From Hyphomicrobiales bacterium (GTDB lineage Bacteria; Pseudomonadota; Alphaproteobacteria; Rhizobiales; Rhizobiaceae), in NCBI GenBank assembly GCA_900473795.1, contig UCMT01000038.1, positions 1-54,978 on the forward strand: DNA of 54,978 bases, read 5' to 3'. The translations under genes and the position numbers were made by a program. Under the pieces are notes generated by a model. The model made no database searches, was not told the origin of the DNA, and worked only from the letters and a program-made list of their open reading frames with translations. This document shows, in pieces, positions 27,148 through 36,163 of this stretch; the stretch's first letter is position 1, and every line of letters starts with the position of its first letter.

Positions 27148-28191
27148 TCAGGAACGCTTCCTGATCGTGCCGTAGACGATGTTCCGGTTGGTGCCGAACC
27201 AGACACTCGCGTCAACGCTGTTGCGCTCGACGCTCGAATTGATGACGTTCCACATGTCCGCCTCCGAGCGCAGGAGCAGCGCCCAGTTCATGAACGATTC
27301 CATATAGCCGTCGTCGGCCATGTCCTGCGCGAAATTGGCGAAAAGGAAGACACCGCCGGGCTTGAGCATGTCCATGCAGGCCTGCGTCAGCTTCACCGCG
27401 ACCTTGTCTGCAAGATAGTCGTAGAGACCGGCGGCATAGATAAAATCAAACGTGCCGAGCCGATGCTTCTTGCTGAGCAGCCCGCGGACGGAACCATCGA
27501 TTGCCTCGATGCTGGTGCCCTGGAAATCCCGGGCGATCGATCCGATGCTGAGCGGGTCCTGATCGAGAGCCACCCACCGCTTGATCTGCCCGTTTTTCAG
27601 AGCGACCGAGCTGTCGGCTTCGCGCAGGTGGCCTGCGGCGACCGTGAGTATCTCGGTTTCGGGGCCTTTTTCCGCGGCGATCTCGTCAACGTAGCGGGTC
27701 AGGATGTCGCGCCGCTCCCTGACTGCGACGGGGCCTGGGGCGTTCCGGGTATATTCATAAATCCCCAGCCCAAGCGGAGTGGACTTTGCGACTTCGTGGG
27801 CAACGGCGGGGTGGCCGTAGATGAAGTCGATCAGGCTCGCGTCACCGGAATAGCCGCGCGGCTTCTCGAAAGACCAGCGCGTGAACGGGTCCTGCTGAAA
27901 GATCTTCGCCGATGGATGGCCCTGCACGATCGGGATCAGCGCCTGCCAGACGCTTGGCTCGAACTTGTTGCGCGTCTCATGCAGCGCGCCGATGAGCCGC
28001 TTTACGGTTTGTGCCGGGTCCCGGGCTTCGTCGATCTGCTGCATGGCAATTGCCAGCACAAGCGCAAGTTCGGCTTTCGCTGTTGCCAGCTGCTCGTCGT
28101 GTCGATCGGTTTTGGAGGAAGAAAGTTCGGTGATGATGGATTGGGGGGTGATCAGGCTTTCGCCGTCGAAAGCAATATTGAATTGGGACAC
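27148..28191 (-). CDS. PhcB-like SAM-dependent methyltransferase
   Basis: A protein of about 347 residues. The N-terminal half (1-160) is helical and ends with RWSFEKPRGYSGDASLID, a block I associate with the family annotated as extracellular factor 3-hydroxypalmitic acid methyl ester biosynthesis protein (PhcB of Ralstonia). The C-terminal half is a class I methyltransferase fold: EILTVAAGHLREAD as motif I, WVALDQD as motif II, FDFIYAAGLYDYL and MLKPGGVFLFANF. Motif I is not the usual GxGxG. The start is GTG 28191 with GAGG 6 bases upstream; a longer frame reaches 28326. The substrate is not known in rhizobia. It is divergent from a GGDEF-EAL gene. Confidence 0.65.
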   Translation of the reverse strand: MSQFNIAFDGESLITPQSIITELSSSKTDRHDEQLATAKAELALVLAIAMQQIDEARDPAQTVKRLIGALHETRNKFEPSVWQALIPIVQGHPSAKIFQQDPFTRWSFEKPRGYSGDASLIDFIYGHPAVAHEVAKSTPLGLGIYEYTRNAPGPVAVRERRDILTRYVDEIAAEKGPETEILTVAAGHLREADSSVALKNGQIKRWVALDQDPLSIGSIARDFQGTSIEAIDGSVRGLLSKKHRLGTFDFIYAAGLYDYLADKVAVKLTQACMDMLKPGGVFLFANFAQDMADDGYMESFMNWALLLRSEADMWNVINSSVERNSVDASVWFGTNRNIVYGTIRKRS

Positions 28192-28500
28192 TCGAACCTC
28201 GTGAATTAATAGATCATTAATATTATGGTGAAAAATGGAGGGAGTGCCAATCCGAGCCGCCTGCTTTCGCATGGTATGGTTAACGCCCTCACGTACCGGT
28301 TGACTCCGCTGCGTGAGGGGCTTCATCGTGCGCCGAGTTCAGAAAAAGTTAAGGCACCTCCCCTATGGTGCCGAAAAGTGCTGCCCTTTCCTGATAGGTT
28401 TCCTGTCTGGATGGCCGGCGTGGGGCGCCTGAAACAGCGTCGATTGCTGGAAAGAGACCTCAAGGCTCGAGAAAATGCGACGCAACGCAATGGAAAGTGC
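28192..28500. other. Divergent intergenic region, methyltransferase / GGDEF-EAL
   Basis: 309 bases with no convincing gene. The part next to the methyltransferase gene (28200-28235) is very AT-rich, with ATTAAT twice (the word is its own reverse complement), flanking AGATC, and then AATATTAT. That is a plausible shared promoter or operator zone. The rest (28240-28490) shows no clear repeat. A frame runs through it in phase with the GGDEF-EAL gene but lacks a ribosome site. Confidence 0.4.
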
Positions 28501-30501
28501 ATGAAGCACACGTTGGCCGACGTAGTTGAAATCGATCTGCACACCGAGCCGCCGAGACCGGCCTCGGGGGAGCTTCGTGCGCTCTATCGGCAGGAAGGCC
28601 AAAGCACGCGCAGACAGGCCACCAGACACGGCCTGTGGATCGCCGTCGCCGCCTATCTGCTGTTTTCGATCACCGACATTTTGCTCGTTCCGGACGTCGC
28701 GCTCTACACGATCGCCGCCCGCTTCGCCGTCGGCATCGTCGCAATCGCCGCGCTGGAAACGCAGGTCCGCCTGAATGCCAGCGCAAACGCGATCGATGCC
28801 ACCAGTGCGGGCGCGGTTATCCTCGCCTATGCCGGTTGGTTATGCACGGCCATGATGACCACAGATATCCAGAGCATATCCTACTACATGGTCTTCGGCG
28901 CCATCTTCATGATGAGCGTCAACCTGTTCTTCAGCTTCCACTTTCGCCTTTCGGTCGTCGCATCGGTCATCATTCTCGTCATTTTCCTGGCCGCTCTGCT
29001 GTCCTTCCCGCCGATGGACCCCACCTACAAGCTGGCATTCGGTACCTTTTGCGCCTCATGCTTCGTCTTCACGTCCTATGTGAACTGGAAGCTCAACAGG
29101 GAACGCTACAAGGTCTTCCTCAACGCCCTGGAGGCGAAGGTTCAGCACAACGAGGCGTCCGAACGCGGCAAAGCGCTGCTGCGGCTGTCGAACACCGATC
29201 CTTTGACCGGCCTTGCAAATCGCCGGGCCATCGACCAGAGGCTGCGCAGTCTCTGGAACGACTGGCAAAAATCCGCCAAGAGCTTTGCGGCCATCCTGAT
29301 CGACGTCGATTTCTTCAAGCGATACAACGACTGTTACGGCCATCAGGAAGGCGACCGCTGCCTCGTCGAGGTGGCCAATGCACTCCAGGCTTCGATCAGC
29401 GCCTATGGCGGGTCGATCGGACGCTATGGTGGCGAAGAGTTCATCGTTCTCGCCCACTTGGATGCCGGCGAGCGGGTGGCGGAGCTTGCGGAAGCCATTC
29501 GTCGCACGGTCGAGGACCTGGAGCTCGCGCACGGCCAGCGGCGGGACGGCACGTCGATCGTCACCGTCAGCGTTGGCGCCTCGTTCACCAGGAATCAAAC
29601 GGGCACGAAGCTCGAGAAGGTCATCCACGAGGCGGACCGCGCCCTTTACGCAGCCAAGGCAAGCGGCCGCAACTGTGTGCGCCTGTTCGATCCGAACGAT
29701 CCCCAGAGCAGCGACGAGAGCGAGAACGTCGCGGCCTTGCTGAAGATCGCCATCGACCAGCATCTGGTTTCCCTCGTCTACCAGCCGATTCGCAATGTCG
29801 CCTCGGGCCGGGTTGACGCCGTCGAAGCGCTGATGCGCCTGAGAATGCTGGACGGCACCGCGGTCACGCCGAGCCTTTTCATCCCCGTCGCGGAACGGAC
29901 CGGGGCCATCCTGGAACTCGGGCGCTGGGCCATACGGACGGTGTGCCGCGAACTCCTGATGAACGACCACGTGCCGGTGGTCAGCGTCAACGTCTCGCCC
30001 ATCCAGCTCAAGACCCCCGGCTTTGCTGCATCCGTCGCGGCGATCCTCGGCGAGACCGGCGTTGCCGGAGGCCGGCTGGCGCTGGAGATCACCGAAGGCC
30101 TCGAAATGGAGATGCATTCGGACATTCTCCGCTGCATCAGCGACCTGAAGACGCTGGGTATCCGGATCTGGCTCGATGATTTCGGGACAGGCTTTGCCGG
30201 TCTTTCCTGGCTTCGCCTGATCGATTTCGACACGGTGAAGATCGATCGCTCGTTCCTGCACGATTGCGGCACCCCGCGCGGGAAGGCCATGCTCCAGGAC
30301 ATCATCGGCCTGGTGCGAAATCGCGGCCACAACATCCTCGTCGAAGGGGTGGAAACCGATGAGCAGCTCAGGCTCATGCAGGAATTCCGCATAGACCAGG
30401 TCCAAGGCTACCACGTCGGCCGCCCGGCCCCCGCAGAAACCTTCACGCCGCCCCCACCTGCCGACCCGCACCGGGCGCGGCTGATGAGACCGGCGGGATG
30501 A
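28501..30501 (+). CDS. Membrane GGDEF-EAL protein (c-di-GMP cyclase/phosphodiesterase)
   Basis: 666 residues. Residues 1-45 are polar; about 45-205 hold six hydrophobic segments forming a MASE-like membrane sensor; a short coiled segment follows. The GGDEF domain (about 225-385) has DVDFFKRYNDCYGH and an intact GGEEF at 310-314, but no RxxD inhibitory site before it. The EAL domain (about 405-650) has EALMR at 442, DDFGTG at 559-564 and EGVET at 615-619, so both domains keep their catalytic residues. Which activity dominates cannot be told. The start ATG 28501 has GGAA 6 bases upstream. Divergent from the PhcB-like gene. Confidence 0.9.
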   Translation: MKHTLADVVEIDLHTEPPRPASGELRALYRQEGQSTRRQATRHGLWIAVAAYLLFSITDILLVPDVALYTIAARFAVGIVAIAALETQVRLNASANAIDATSAGAVILAYAGWLCTAMMTTDIQSISYYMVFGAIFMMSVNLFFSFHFRLSVVASVIILVIFLAALLSFPPMDPTYKLAFGTFCASCFVFTSYVNWKLNRERYKVFLNALEAKVQHNEASERGKALLRLSNTDPLTGLANRRAIDQRLRSLWNDWQKSAKSFAAILIDVDFFKRYNDCYGHQEGDRCLVEVANALQASISAYGGSIGRYGGEEFIVLAHLDAGERVAELAEAIRRTVEDLELAHGQRRDGTSIVTVSVGASFTRNQTGTKLEKVIHEADRALYAAKASGRNCVRLFDPNDPQSSDESENVAALLKIAIDQHLVSLVYQPIRNVASGRVDAVEALMRLRMLDGTAVTPSLFIPVAERTGAILELGRWAIRTVCRELLMNDHVPVVSVNVSPIQLKTPGFAASVAAILGETGVAGGRLALEITEGLEMEMHSDILRCISDLKTLGIRIWLDDFGTGFAGLSWLRLIDFDTVKIDRSFLHDCGTPRGKAMLQDIIGLVRNRGHNILVEGVETDEQLRLMQEFRIDQVQGYHVGRPAPAETFTPPPPADPHRARLMRPAG

Positions 30502-30552
30502 TGGGGGGAGCCGCGCAGGCCACGCCGCCACGCGCTAATTTCCCCCCACCCC

Positions 30553-30580
30553 TTGCTTCTCGGGCAAAAATGCGTATAAG
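30553..30580 (+). promoter_or_regulatory. Predicted housekeeping promoter of the rpsF operon
   Basis: TTGCTT (30553-30558) and TATAAG (30575-30580) are separated by 16 bases, a good match to the rhizobial housekeeping consensus. Transcription would start near 30586, leaving a leader of about 220 bases before rpsF. Confidence 0.65.
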
Positions 30581-30585
30581 CGCGC

Positions 30586-30804
30586 TGTTCGCAACATCCG
30601 GTCTTCTGGCTGGTGGCTGAACGGAGGGCCGGTTTCCGCTTTTAGAAACCTGTCAGGACCTAAAGGGGTCCAGCCTCCCGTGTCTCCGCTCTCGACCGTC
30701 TCGAAACAACACTTTCTTGCCCGCTCGCTTGAGCCAAAAGAACAGTCGTTGAGGCTTAGCCGCCGGGGTCCGGGTGACGATTAACGCAAGAAAGGCAAAG
30801 CCTC
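30586..30804 (+). other. Long untranslated leader of rpsF
   Basis: About 220 bases with no gene. Short stems are visible, for example GGACC and GGTCC around 30656-30672, and a GC-rich stretch GCCGCCGGGGTCCGGGTGACG near 30759. S6-S18 complexes are known to bind their own leader in other bacteria; whether this leader has that structure needs a covariance search. An AGAAAGG site precedes the ATG. Confidence 0.4.
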
Positions 30805-31251
30805 ATGGCTCTTTATGAACATGTATTCCTTGCCCGGCAGGATATTTCCGCTCAGCAGGTCGACGCTCTCGTCGAACAGTACAAGGGTGTACTGGAAGCT
30901 AACGGCGGTAAGGTCGGGCGCGTCGAAAACTGGGGCCTCAAGTCCCTGACGTACCGCATCAACAAGAACCGCAAGGCTCACTACGTTCTGATGGACATCG
31001 ATGCTCCGGCACCGGCCGTTCACGAAGTAGAGCGCCAGATGCGCATCAACGAAGATGTTCTTCGTTACATGACCATTGCTGTTGAAAAGCATGAAGACGG
31101 CCCGTCCGCCATGATGCAGAAGCGCGACCGCGACGACCGTCCGCGCCGCGATGGCGATCGTCCGGAGCGTGGCTTCGGCGACCGCGGCCCGCGTCCGGAC
31201 CGTGGTGATCGTGAAGACCGTCCGCGCCGTCCGCGCGAAGATCGTGCATAA
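30805..31251 (+). CDS. rpsF: 30S ribosomal protein S6
   Basis: A 148-residue S6. Residues 1-95 form the standard fold ([46 protein letters not shown]). Residues about 110-148 are an extra tail of Arg, Asp, Gly and Pro with no hydrophobics, such as [19 protein letters not shown]6 binds S18 on the 30S platform. Tails of this kind occur in alphaproteobacterial S6. It is first in rpsF-rpsR-DUF2232-rplI, with 18 bases before rpsR. Confidence 0.97.
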   Translation: MALYEHVFLARQDISAQQVDALVEQYKGVLEANGGKVGRVENWGLKSLTYRINKNRKAHYVLMDIDAPAPAVHEVERQMRINEDVLRYMTIAVEKHEDGPSAMMQKRDRDDRPRRDGDRPERGFGDRGPRPDRGDREDRPRRPREDRA

Positions 31252-31269
31252 GGTTTAGGAGAAAAGACA

Positions 31270-31518
31270 ATGGCTGACATTTCATCCGCTCCGGCCCGCC
31301 GCCCGTTCCATCGCCGCCGCAAGACCTGCCCCTTCTCCGGCGCCAACGCTCCGAAGATCGACTACAAGGACATCCGTCTCTTGCAGCGCTACATTTCCGA
31401 GCGCGGCAAGATCGTTCCGTCCCGCATCACGGCAGTTTCCCAGAAGAAGCAGCGCGAACTGGCCCAGGCCATCAAGCGCGCCCGCTTCCTCGGCCTCCTG
31501 CCCTACGTCATGTCCTAA
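31270..31518 (+). CDS. rpsR: 30S ribosomal protein S18
   Basis: An 82-residue S18 with the conserved core [19 protein letters not shown] and [15 protein letters not shown], ending LPYVMS. It binds 16S rRNA together with S6. An AGGAG site precedes the ATG. The following gap of 251 bases holds hairpins (see 31572-31650). Confidence 0.97.
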   Translation: MADISSAPARRPFHRRRKTCPFSGANAPKIDYKDIRLLQRYISERGKIVPSRITAVSQKKQRELAQAIKRARFLGLLPYVMS

Positions 31519-31527
31519 TGCACGTCC

Positions 31528-31548
31528 CCTTGGAGCCCCGCTCCAAGG
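31528..31548 (+). repeat. Hairpin after rpsR
   Basis: CCTTGGAGC (31528-31536) pairs with GCTCCAAGG (31540-31548) across a 3-base loop. There is no T run, so it may protect or partly stop the rpsF-rpsR transcript rather than end it. Confidence 0.6.
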
Positions 31549-31571
31549 AAAGGCATATGCATCTGGAATGA

Positions 31572-31650
31572 CTTGACTCTCCGTCAGTCTGTTGACTCGA
31601 CGGAAGCTGACTCAAGGTGAGGCGATAGGCCACCGGCATTGCCTCACCTT
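31572..31650 (+). promoter_or_regulatory. Two overlapping hairpins before the DUF2232 gene
   Basis: Hairpin A pairs CTTGA (31572-31576) with TCAAG (31612-31616) and CCGTC (31581-31585) with GACGG (31599-31603). Hairpin B pairs AAGGTGAGGC (31614-31623) with GCCTCACCTT (31641-31650), followed by CTCCCTTT. They share bases 31614-31616, so their outer pairs cannot form together, as in an attenuator. This is inference from base pairing only. Confidence 0.45.
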
Positions 31651-31769
31651 CTCCCTTTCGCGTTGGGCGCGGATCGGAAACACCGGCGCAGTTGCGCTAA
31701 AACCCATGTTGGGGCTTCGTTCCTGTAAGAGGAAACGCCTCTAACTGCTTGATAAGCAGGACAGCGACC

Positions 31770-32747
31770 GTGAAGACACCGAATGCAACATCGCTGCTGA
31801 CCGGCGCCCTCGCCGGCGTGACCGCTGCCCTGCTTTTGCTCGGCGTGAACGCGCAGTCGTATTTCGCCATCCTGTTCGTCGCTGCTGCAGCACTGCCTGT
31901 TCTCATCGCCGGCCTCGGCTGGGGCAATGCCGCCGCCGCCGTTGCCGTTGTCGTCGCGGGTCTCGGCCTTGCGATGTTTGCCTCGCCCTTGTCTGCCCTG
32001 TTCGTCGTGATCATCATGCTCGCACCGGCCGCCTGGCTCAGCCACCTCGCCAATCTGGCACGGCCGGCTTCCGAACTCGGCGGCCCGGACGGCGCGCTTG
32101 CCTGGTATCCATTGTCGGATATCCTCAGCCACCTCGTCCTCCTGGTAACGGGCGCCGCCATCATCATCGGCGCGATCACCGGATATGACGACAGCCTTGC
32201 CAGCCTTGTCGTTGATCAGGTCGTGATCGCGATGAAGGCACAGGATCCGCAGTACAATCTGAGCCCGGAAGTGATCGAGCAGCTCAAGTCCGCCTTCCAT
32301 ATTGGGTGGCCGCTGCTGTTTGGCACCCTCTGGGTCATGATCCTGTTTACGGCCTATTACGTCGCCAGCCGCATCGTCCAGATGTCGGGCAAGAACCTGC
32401 GCCCGCGTGAGGACATGCCGTCGACGCTGCGCATGCACCGCTATTCCATCTTCGCCTTCCTCGGCGGCCTGGTTCTCGCCTTCATGGGTGGAAGTCTGGC
32501 CACGATCGGCGCAGTCATCTGCGGCACCTTCGGCGCGGGTTTCCTGCTTGCCGGTTTCGCCGTCTTCCATTTCCGCACGCGTGGCAAGTCCTGGCGGCTG
32601 CCCGTTCTGTGGATCGGCTACATGTCGGTTCTGATCTTCCAGGTGCCGGCATTCTTCTTTCTCCTGTCGGGTCTGATGGACACGCGGCGCGCCATCGCGC
32701 TGTCGCCGGCAGGGAAAACGACTGACACTGAAACAAAAGACCTCTGA
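31770..32747 (+). CDS. DUF2232 family membrane protein
   Basis: A protein of about 325 residues with eight or so hydrophobic helices. Four are in residues 10-90 (Ala/Val/Leu-rich), with more after a loop with WYPLSD, and the C-terminal set ends in LSGLMDTR. It fits the DUF2232 (YybS-like) family, which often lies next to rplI. Function is unknown; some resemble energy-coupling S components. I chose GTG 31770, with AGGA 8 bases upstream; a TTG at 31749 is in frame. It sits 24 bases before rplI. Confidence 0.8.
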   Translation: MKTPNATSLLTGALAGVTAALLLLGVNAQSYFAILFVAAAALPVLIAGLGWGNAAAAVAVVVAGLGLAMFASPLSALFVVIIMLAPAAWLSHLANLARPASELGGPDGALAWYPLSDILSHLVLLVTGAAIIIGAITGYDDSLASLVVDQVVIAMKAQDPQYNLSPEVIEQLKSAFHIGWPLLFGTLWVMILFTAYYVASRIVQMSGKNLRPREDMPSTLRMHRYSIFAFLGGLVLAFMGGSLATIGAVICGTFGAGFLLAGFAVFHFRTRGKSWRLPVLWIGYMSVLIFQVPAFFFLLSGLMDTRRAIALSPAGKTTDTETKDL

Positions 32748-32771
32748 ACAGACAAACGAAAGGACATCCCC

Positions 32772-33347
32772 ATGCAAGTCATTCTTCTCGAACGCGTCGC
32801 CAAGCTCGGCCAGATGGGCGAAACCGTCAAGGTTCGCGACGGCTTTGCCCGTAACTACCTCTTGCCGCTCGGCAAGGCGCTGCGCGCCAACGAAGCCAAC
32901 AAGAAGCGTTTCGAAGCCGAGCGCTCGACTCTGGAAGCCCGCAACCTCGAGCGCAAGTCCGAAGCCCAGACCGTTGCCGAACAGCTGGACGGCAAGTCCT
33001 TCGTCGTCGTTCGCTCGGCTGGCGAAACCGGTCAGCTCTACGGTTCGGTCGCTGCCCGCGATATCGTTGAAGTTCTGGGTGCCGAAGGCTTCAACATCGG
33101 CCGCAACCAGGTCGACCTCAACAACCCGATCAAGACCATCGGCCTGCACGACGTCGTCCTGCACCTGCATGCCGAAGTCGAAATCAAGATTCAGATGAAC
33201 GTTGCCCGTTCGGCTGAAGAGGCAGAACGCCAGCTCAAGGGCGAAAGCCTCACCTCCGCCGACGCCATCTACGGCGTTGACGAAGACGCCCTGAAGCCGG
33301 AAGACTTCTTCAACCCGGAAGCTGAATTCGAAGCCGAAGAAGAATAA
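32772..33347 (+). CDS. rplI: 50S ribosomal protein L9
   Basis: A 191-residue L9 with the N-terminal rRNA-binding domain ([33 protein letters not shown]), the long connecting helix (about 40-75) and the C-terminal domain (about 80-150). The last 40 residues form an acidic tail, longer than in E. coli L9 (149 residues). An AAAGGA site precedes the ATG, and a strong terminator follows the gene. Confidence 0.97.
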   Translation: MQVILLERVAKLGQMGETVKVRDGFARNYLLPLGKALRANEANKKRFEAERSTLEARNLERKSEAQTVAEQLDGKSFVVVRSAGETGQLYGSVAARDIVEVLGAEGFNIGRNQVDLNNPIKTIGLHDVVLHLHAEVEIKIQMNVARSAEEAERQLKGESLTSADAIYGVDEDALKPEDFFNPEAEFEAEEE

Positions 33348-33394
33348 GCCCGACGAACGGCGGCGCCGGTTCAGGCTCCCGTCTTCAACAAAAC

Positions 33395-33430
33395 AGAAAG
33401 GCCCGCGGCCCGCCCGCGGGCCTTTCTGCG
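33395..33430 (+). terminator. Terminator of the rpsF-rplI operon
   Basis: AGAAAGGCCCGCGG (33395-33408) pairs perfectly with CCGCGGGCCTTTCT (33414-33427) across a 5-base loop; the T-rich arm serves as the tail. Confidence 0.85.
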
Positions 33431-33749
33431 TCTCAAGGTACGTGAACGTCGTTGCATCCTGAGCGGTGGACAGCCGGATAGTTGCGGCCAAAAAATCCTG
33501 CGACCGGTTCGAACCGAGGTTAGACTAGCCGCTGACGACAGCGATTCGCGCCAGAAATCCAGTCAATAGCCGATGCCCGTATCGACAGATTTTTCGTACT
33601 AAGCAGCACGACCCTGTGAACAACGGTGACGGCTTGCCGTCGGATCGAATGCGTCGGCGGCTGTTGCAGCCATGCACTAGACCCCTGACCGCAATGTTCG
33701 CAAATCGGTACCGCAACCATCAGACCACGCGAGACAGAGACGGAACGCC
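33431..33749 (+). other. dnaB upstream region
   Basis: About 320 bases without a gene. It holds the 12-nt palindrome CGGTTCGAACCG at 33505-33516 and otherwise no clear repeat. The dnaB promoter must be here, but I could not identify one with confidence. Confidence 0.35.
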
Positions 33750-35249
33750 ATGAACGAAGCAGCGCGCAGACTTGTCCCCCTAGCCAAGGATCAGGCCGAA
33801 GCACAGTATCGCGAGGCGCCGAACAATCTCGAGGCCGAGCAGGCGCTGCTGGGCGCCATTCTCGTCAACAACGATGCCTTCTACCGCGTCTCGGACTTTC
33901 TGAAGCCCGTCCATCTCAATGAGCCGCTGCACCGCAAGATCTTCGAGGTCGCCGGCGACATCATCCGCATGGGCAAGACCGCCAACCCGGTCACCATCAA
34001 GACCTTCCTGAAGGCCGACGAGAAGGTCGGCGACATGACAGTGGCGCAATATCTCGCCCGTCTCGCCTCGGAGGCCGTCTCGATCATCAATGCCGAGGAC
34101 TATGGCCGCGCGATCTACGATCTGGCGCTGCGCCGCTCGCTGATCACCATCGGCGAGGACATGGTCAACATCGCCTACGACGCGCCGCTCGACATGCCGC
34201 CGCAGAGCCAGATCGAGGATGCCGAACGCCGGCTGTTCGAACTCGCCGAAACCGGCCGCTACGACGGCGGCTTCCAGTCGTTCAACGACGCGGTGGCATT
34301 GGCGATCGATATGGCGGGGCAGGCCTTCGAGCGCGACGGTTCGCTCTCGGGCATCTCCACCGGCATTCACTCGCTCGACGGCCGCATGGGTGGTCTGCAG
34401 CGCTCCGACTTGATCGTCCTTGCCGGACGTCCGGGCATGGGCAAGACCTCGCTTGCCACCAACATCGCCTACAACATCGCCGCGGCTTATGAAGGCGAAG
34501 TCCAGGCGGACGGGTCGATGAAGGCCAAGAACGGCGGCGTCGTCGGCTTCTATTCGCTCGAAATGTCGTCGGAGCAGCTGGCAACACGTATCATTTCCGA
34601 ACAGACGGAAGTCTCCTCCTCGAAGATCCGGCGCGGCGATATTTCCGAGCACGATTTCGAGAAACTCGTCGCCTGCTCGCAGCACATGCAGAAGGTGCCG
34701 CTTTACATCGACCAGACCGGTGGCATCTCGATCGCCCAGCTTTCGGCCCGAGCGCGTCGCCTCAAGCGCCAGCGCGGTCTCGACTGCCTTGTGGTGGACT
34801 ATATCCAGCTGATGACCGGCTCGGGCAAATCCAGCGACAACCGCGTGCAGGAAATCACCCAGATCACCACGGGCCTGAAGGCGCTCGGCAAGGAGCTGAA
34901 CGTGCCGATCATCGCACTCTCACAGCTCTCCCGCCAGGTGGAAAGCCGCGAGGACAAGCGTCCGCAGCTCTCCGACCTTCGTGAATCCGGCTCGATCGAG
35001 CAGGACGCCGACGTCGTGCTCTTCGTGTTCCGCGAGGAATACTACGTCAAGAACATGGAGCCGCGCGACGAGTTCGACCCGAAATACGAAGAGTGGAAGA
35101 TGCAGTTCGAAAAGGTGAAGGGCACCGCGGACGTGATCATCGCCAAGCAGCGTCACGGGCCGACCGGCACCGTCAAGCTCGCCTTCCAGTCGGAGTTCAC
35201 TCGCTTCACGGACCTCGCCGATCCGTCCTTCACACAGTACGAGCATTGA
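33750..35249 (+). CDS. dnaB: Replicative DNA helicase
   Basis: A 499-residue hexameric helicase that unwinds DNA ahead of the replication fork. The N-terminal helical domain starts PNNLEAEQALLGAILVN. The RecA-like domain has Walker A GRPGMGKTS (226-234), with Lys232 and Thr233, and Walker B CLVVDYIQLM. Later come the LSQLSRQVE segment and the arginine finger region KQRHGPTG. No intein interrupts it. A stem-loop (CGTGCGGAG/CTCCGCACG, 35263-35271 and 35284-35292) follows the stop. Confidence 0.97.
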   Translation: MNEAARRLVPLAKDQAEAQYREAPNNLEAEQALLGAILVNNDAFYRVSDFLKPVHLNEPLHRKIFEVAGDIIRMGKTANPVTIKTFLKADEKVGDMTVAQYLARLASEAVSIINAEDYGRAIYDLALRRSLITIGEDMVNIAYDAPLDMPPQSQIEDAERRLFELAETGRYDGGFQSFNDAVALAIDMAGQAFERDGSLSGISTGIHSLDGRMGGLQRSDLIVLAGRPGMGKTSLATNIAYNIAAAYEGEVQADGSMKAKNGGVVGFYSLEMSSEQLATRIISEQTEVSSSKIRRGDISEHDFEKLVACSQHMQKVPLYIDQTGGISIAQLSARARRLKRQRGLDCLVVDYIQLMTGSGKSSDNRVQEITQITTGLKALGKELNVPIIALSQLSRQVESREDKRPQLSDLRESGSIEQDADVVLFVFREEYYVKNMEPRDEFDPKYEEWKMQFEKVKGTADVIIAKQRHGPTGTVKLAFQSEFTRFTDLADPSFTQYEH

Positions 35250-35394
35250 CGGTGAAAAGCCGCGTGCGGAGAGACAATGGTCGCTCCGCACGTTGCAAAT
35301 TGCCGGACTTCCGGATAAGCGGAAAGAAAATTAGCTGAATAGCCGCGACTGCAACGGTCGCGGTCCAACGTCTCTAGTCTGGGGAAATCTGTTC

Positions 35395-36036
35395 ATGGAC
35401 GCCTTAATCGCGCTGCTGCAGGTGCTTGCGATCGACCTTGTGCTCGCAGGCGACAACGCCATCGTCATCGGTCTTGCGGCAGCCGGTCTTCCCAAGGAGC
35501 AGCGCGGCAAGGCGATCCTGATCGGCATCGCGGCGGCAACCGTGCTGCGTATCGTCTTTGCCCTTCTCACCACGCAATTGCTGCAAATCCTGGGCCTGCT
35601 GCTCGTCGGTGGCATCTTGCTCCTGTGGGTCTGCTGGAAGATGTGGCGCGAACTCAGAACCACGGCGAAGGAAGAAGCTGAAGGCCTGGAATCGCTGACC
35701 GGCGAAGACATGGACAAGAATGGCACCGTCGGCGGCGCTCCCCGCAAGACGCTGAAGCAAGCAGCCATTCAGATCGTCGTCGCCGACGTCTCGATGTCGC
35801 TCGATAACGTGCTCGCTGTTGCCGGTGCGGCGCGCGAACATCCCAACATCCTCATCATCGGCCTTGCGGTATCGGTCGCGCTGATGGGTATCGCCGCATC
35901 GTTCATCGCCAAGCTGCTGCACCGCTTCCACTGGATTTCCTATGTCGGTCTCGCCATCATCCTCTTCGTTGCGCTGAAGATGATCTACGAGGGCTTCATG
36001 GAAGTGGAGCCCGTTCTGACGTCGTCCTTCATGTAA
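35395..36036 (+). CDS. TerC family integral membrane protein (YjbE type)
   Basis: A 213-residue membrane protein with about seven helices. Acidic residues in the helices are conserved: IDLVLAGDNAIVIGLA near the N-terminus and VVADVSMSLDNVLAVAGA in the middle, the paired motifs of TerC proteins. A charged cytoplasmic loop (about 85-125, EEAEGLESLTGEDMDK) separates the two halves. TerC proteins are linked to metal ion export, notably manganese; the substrate here is not shown. The leader holds a stem CCGCGAC/GTCGCGG at 35343-35363; I see no manganese riboswitch motif. Confidence 0.88.
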   Translation: MDALIALLQVLAIDLVLAGDNAIVIGLAAAGLPKEQRGKAILIGIAAATVLRIVFALLTTQLLQILGLLLVGGILLLWVCWKMWRELRTTAKEEAEGLESLTGEDMDKNGTVGGAPRKTLKQAAIQIVVADVSMSLDNVLAVAGAAREHPNILIIGLAVSVALMGIAASFIAKLLHRFHWISYVGLAIILFVALKMIYEGFMEVEPVLTSSFM

Positions 36037-36163
36037 TCGGAGAATGGCTGCCGGCGGCTAGGCTGCCGGTTGCCGCCTGAGCATCCGGGAAGCGGCGACA
36101 GATTTGCCGCTTCCGCGAGCGCTGCAATTGCAGTCGGGGCCGCTTGGCTGTATCCCTTGTGCC

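Noticed and set aside
28225..28500. N-terminal extension of the GGDEF-EAL protein
   Set aside because: The frame is open, but there is no ribosome site at the far start, the sequence is unlike the family, and ATG 28501 has a good site.
33500..33520. GGTTCGAACC in the dnaB upstream region, like a tRNA T-arm
   Set aside because: The flanking bases do not form the 5-bp T stem and no acceptor, D or anticodon arm can be drawn around it. It is a simple palindrome.
35250..35394. Possible manganese (yybP-ykoY) riboswitch before the TerC gene
   Set aside because: TerC genes often carry it, but I do not see its conserved loop sequences here, only two plain stem-loops.
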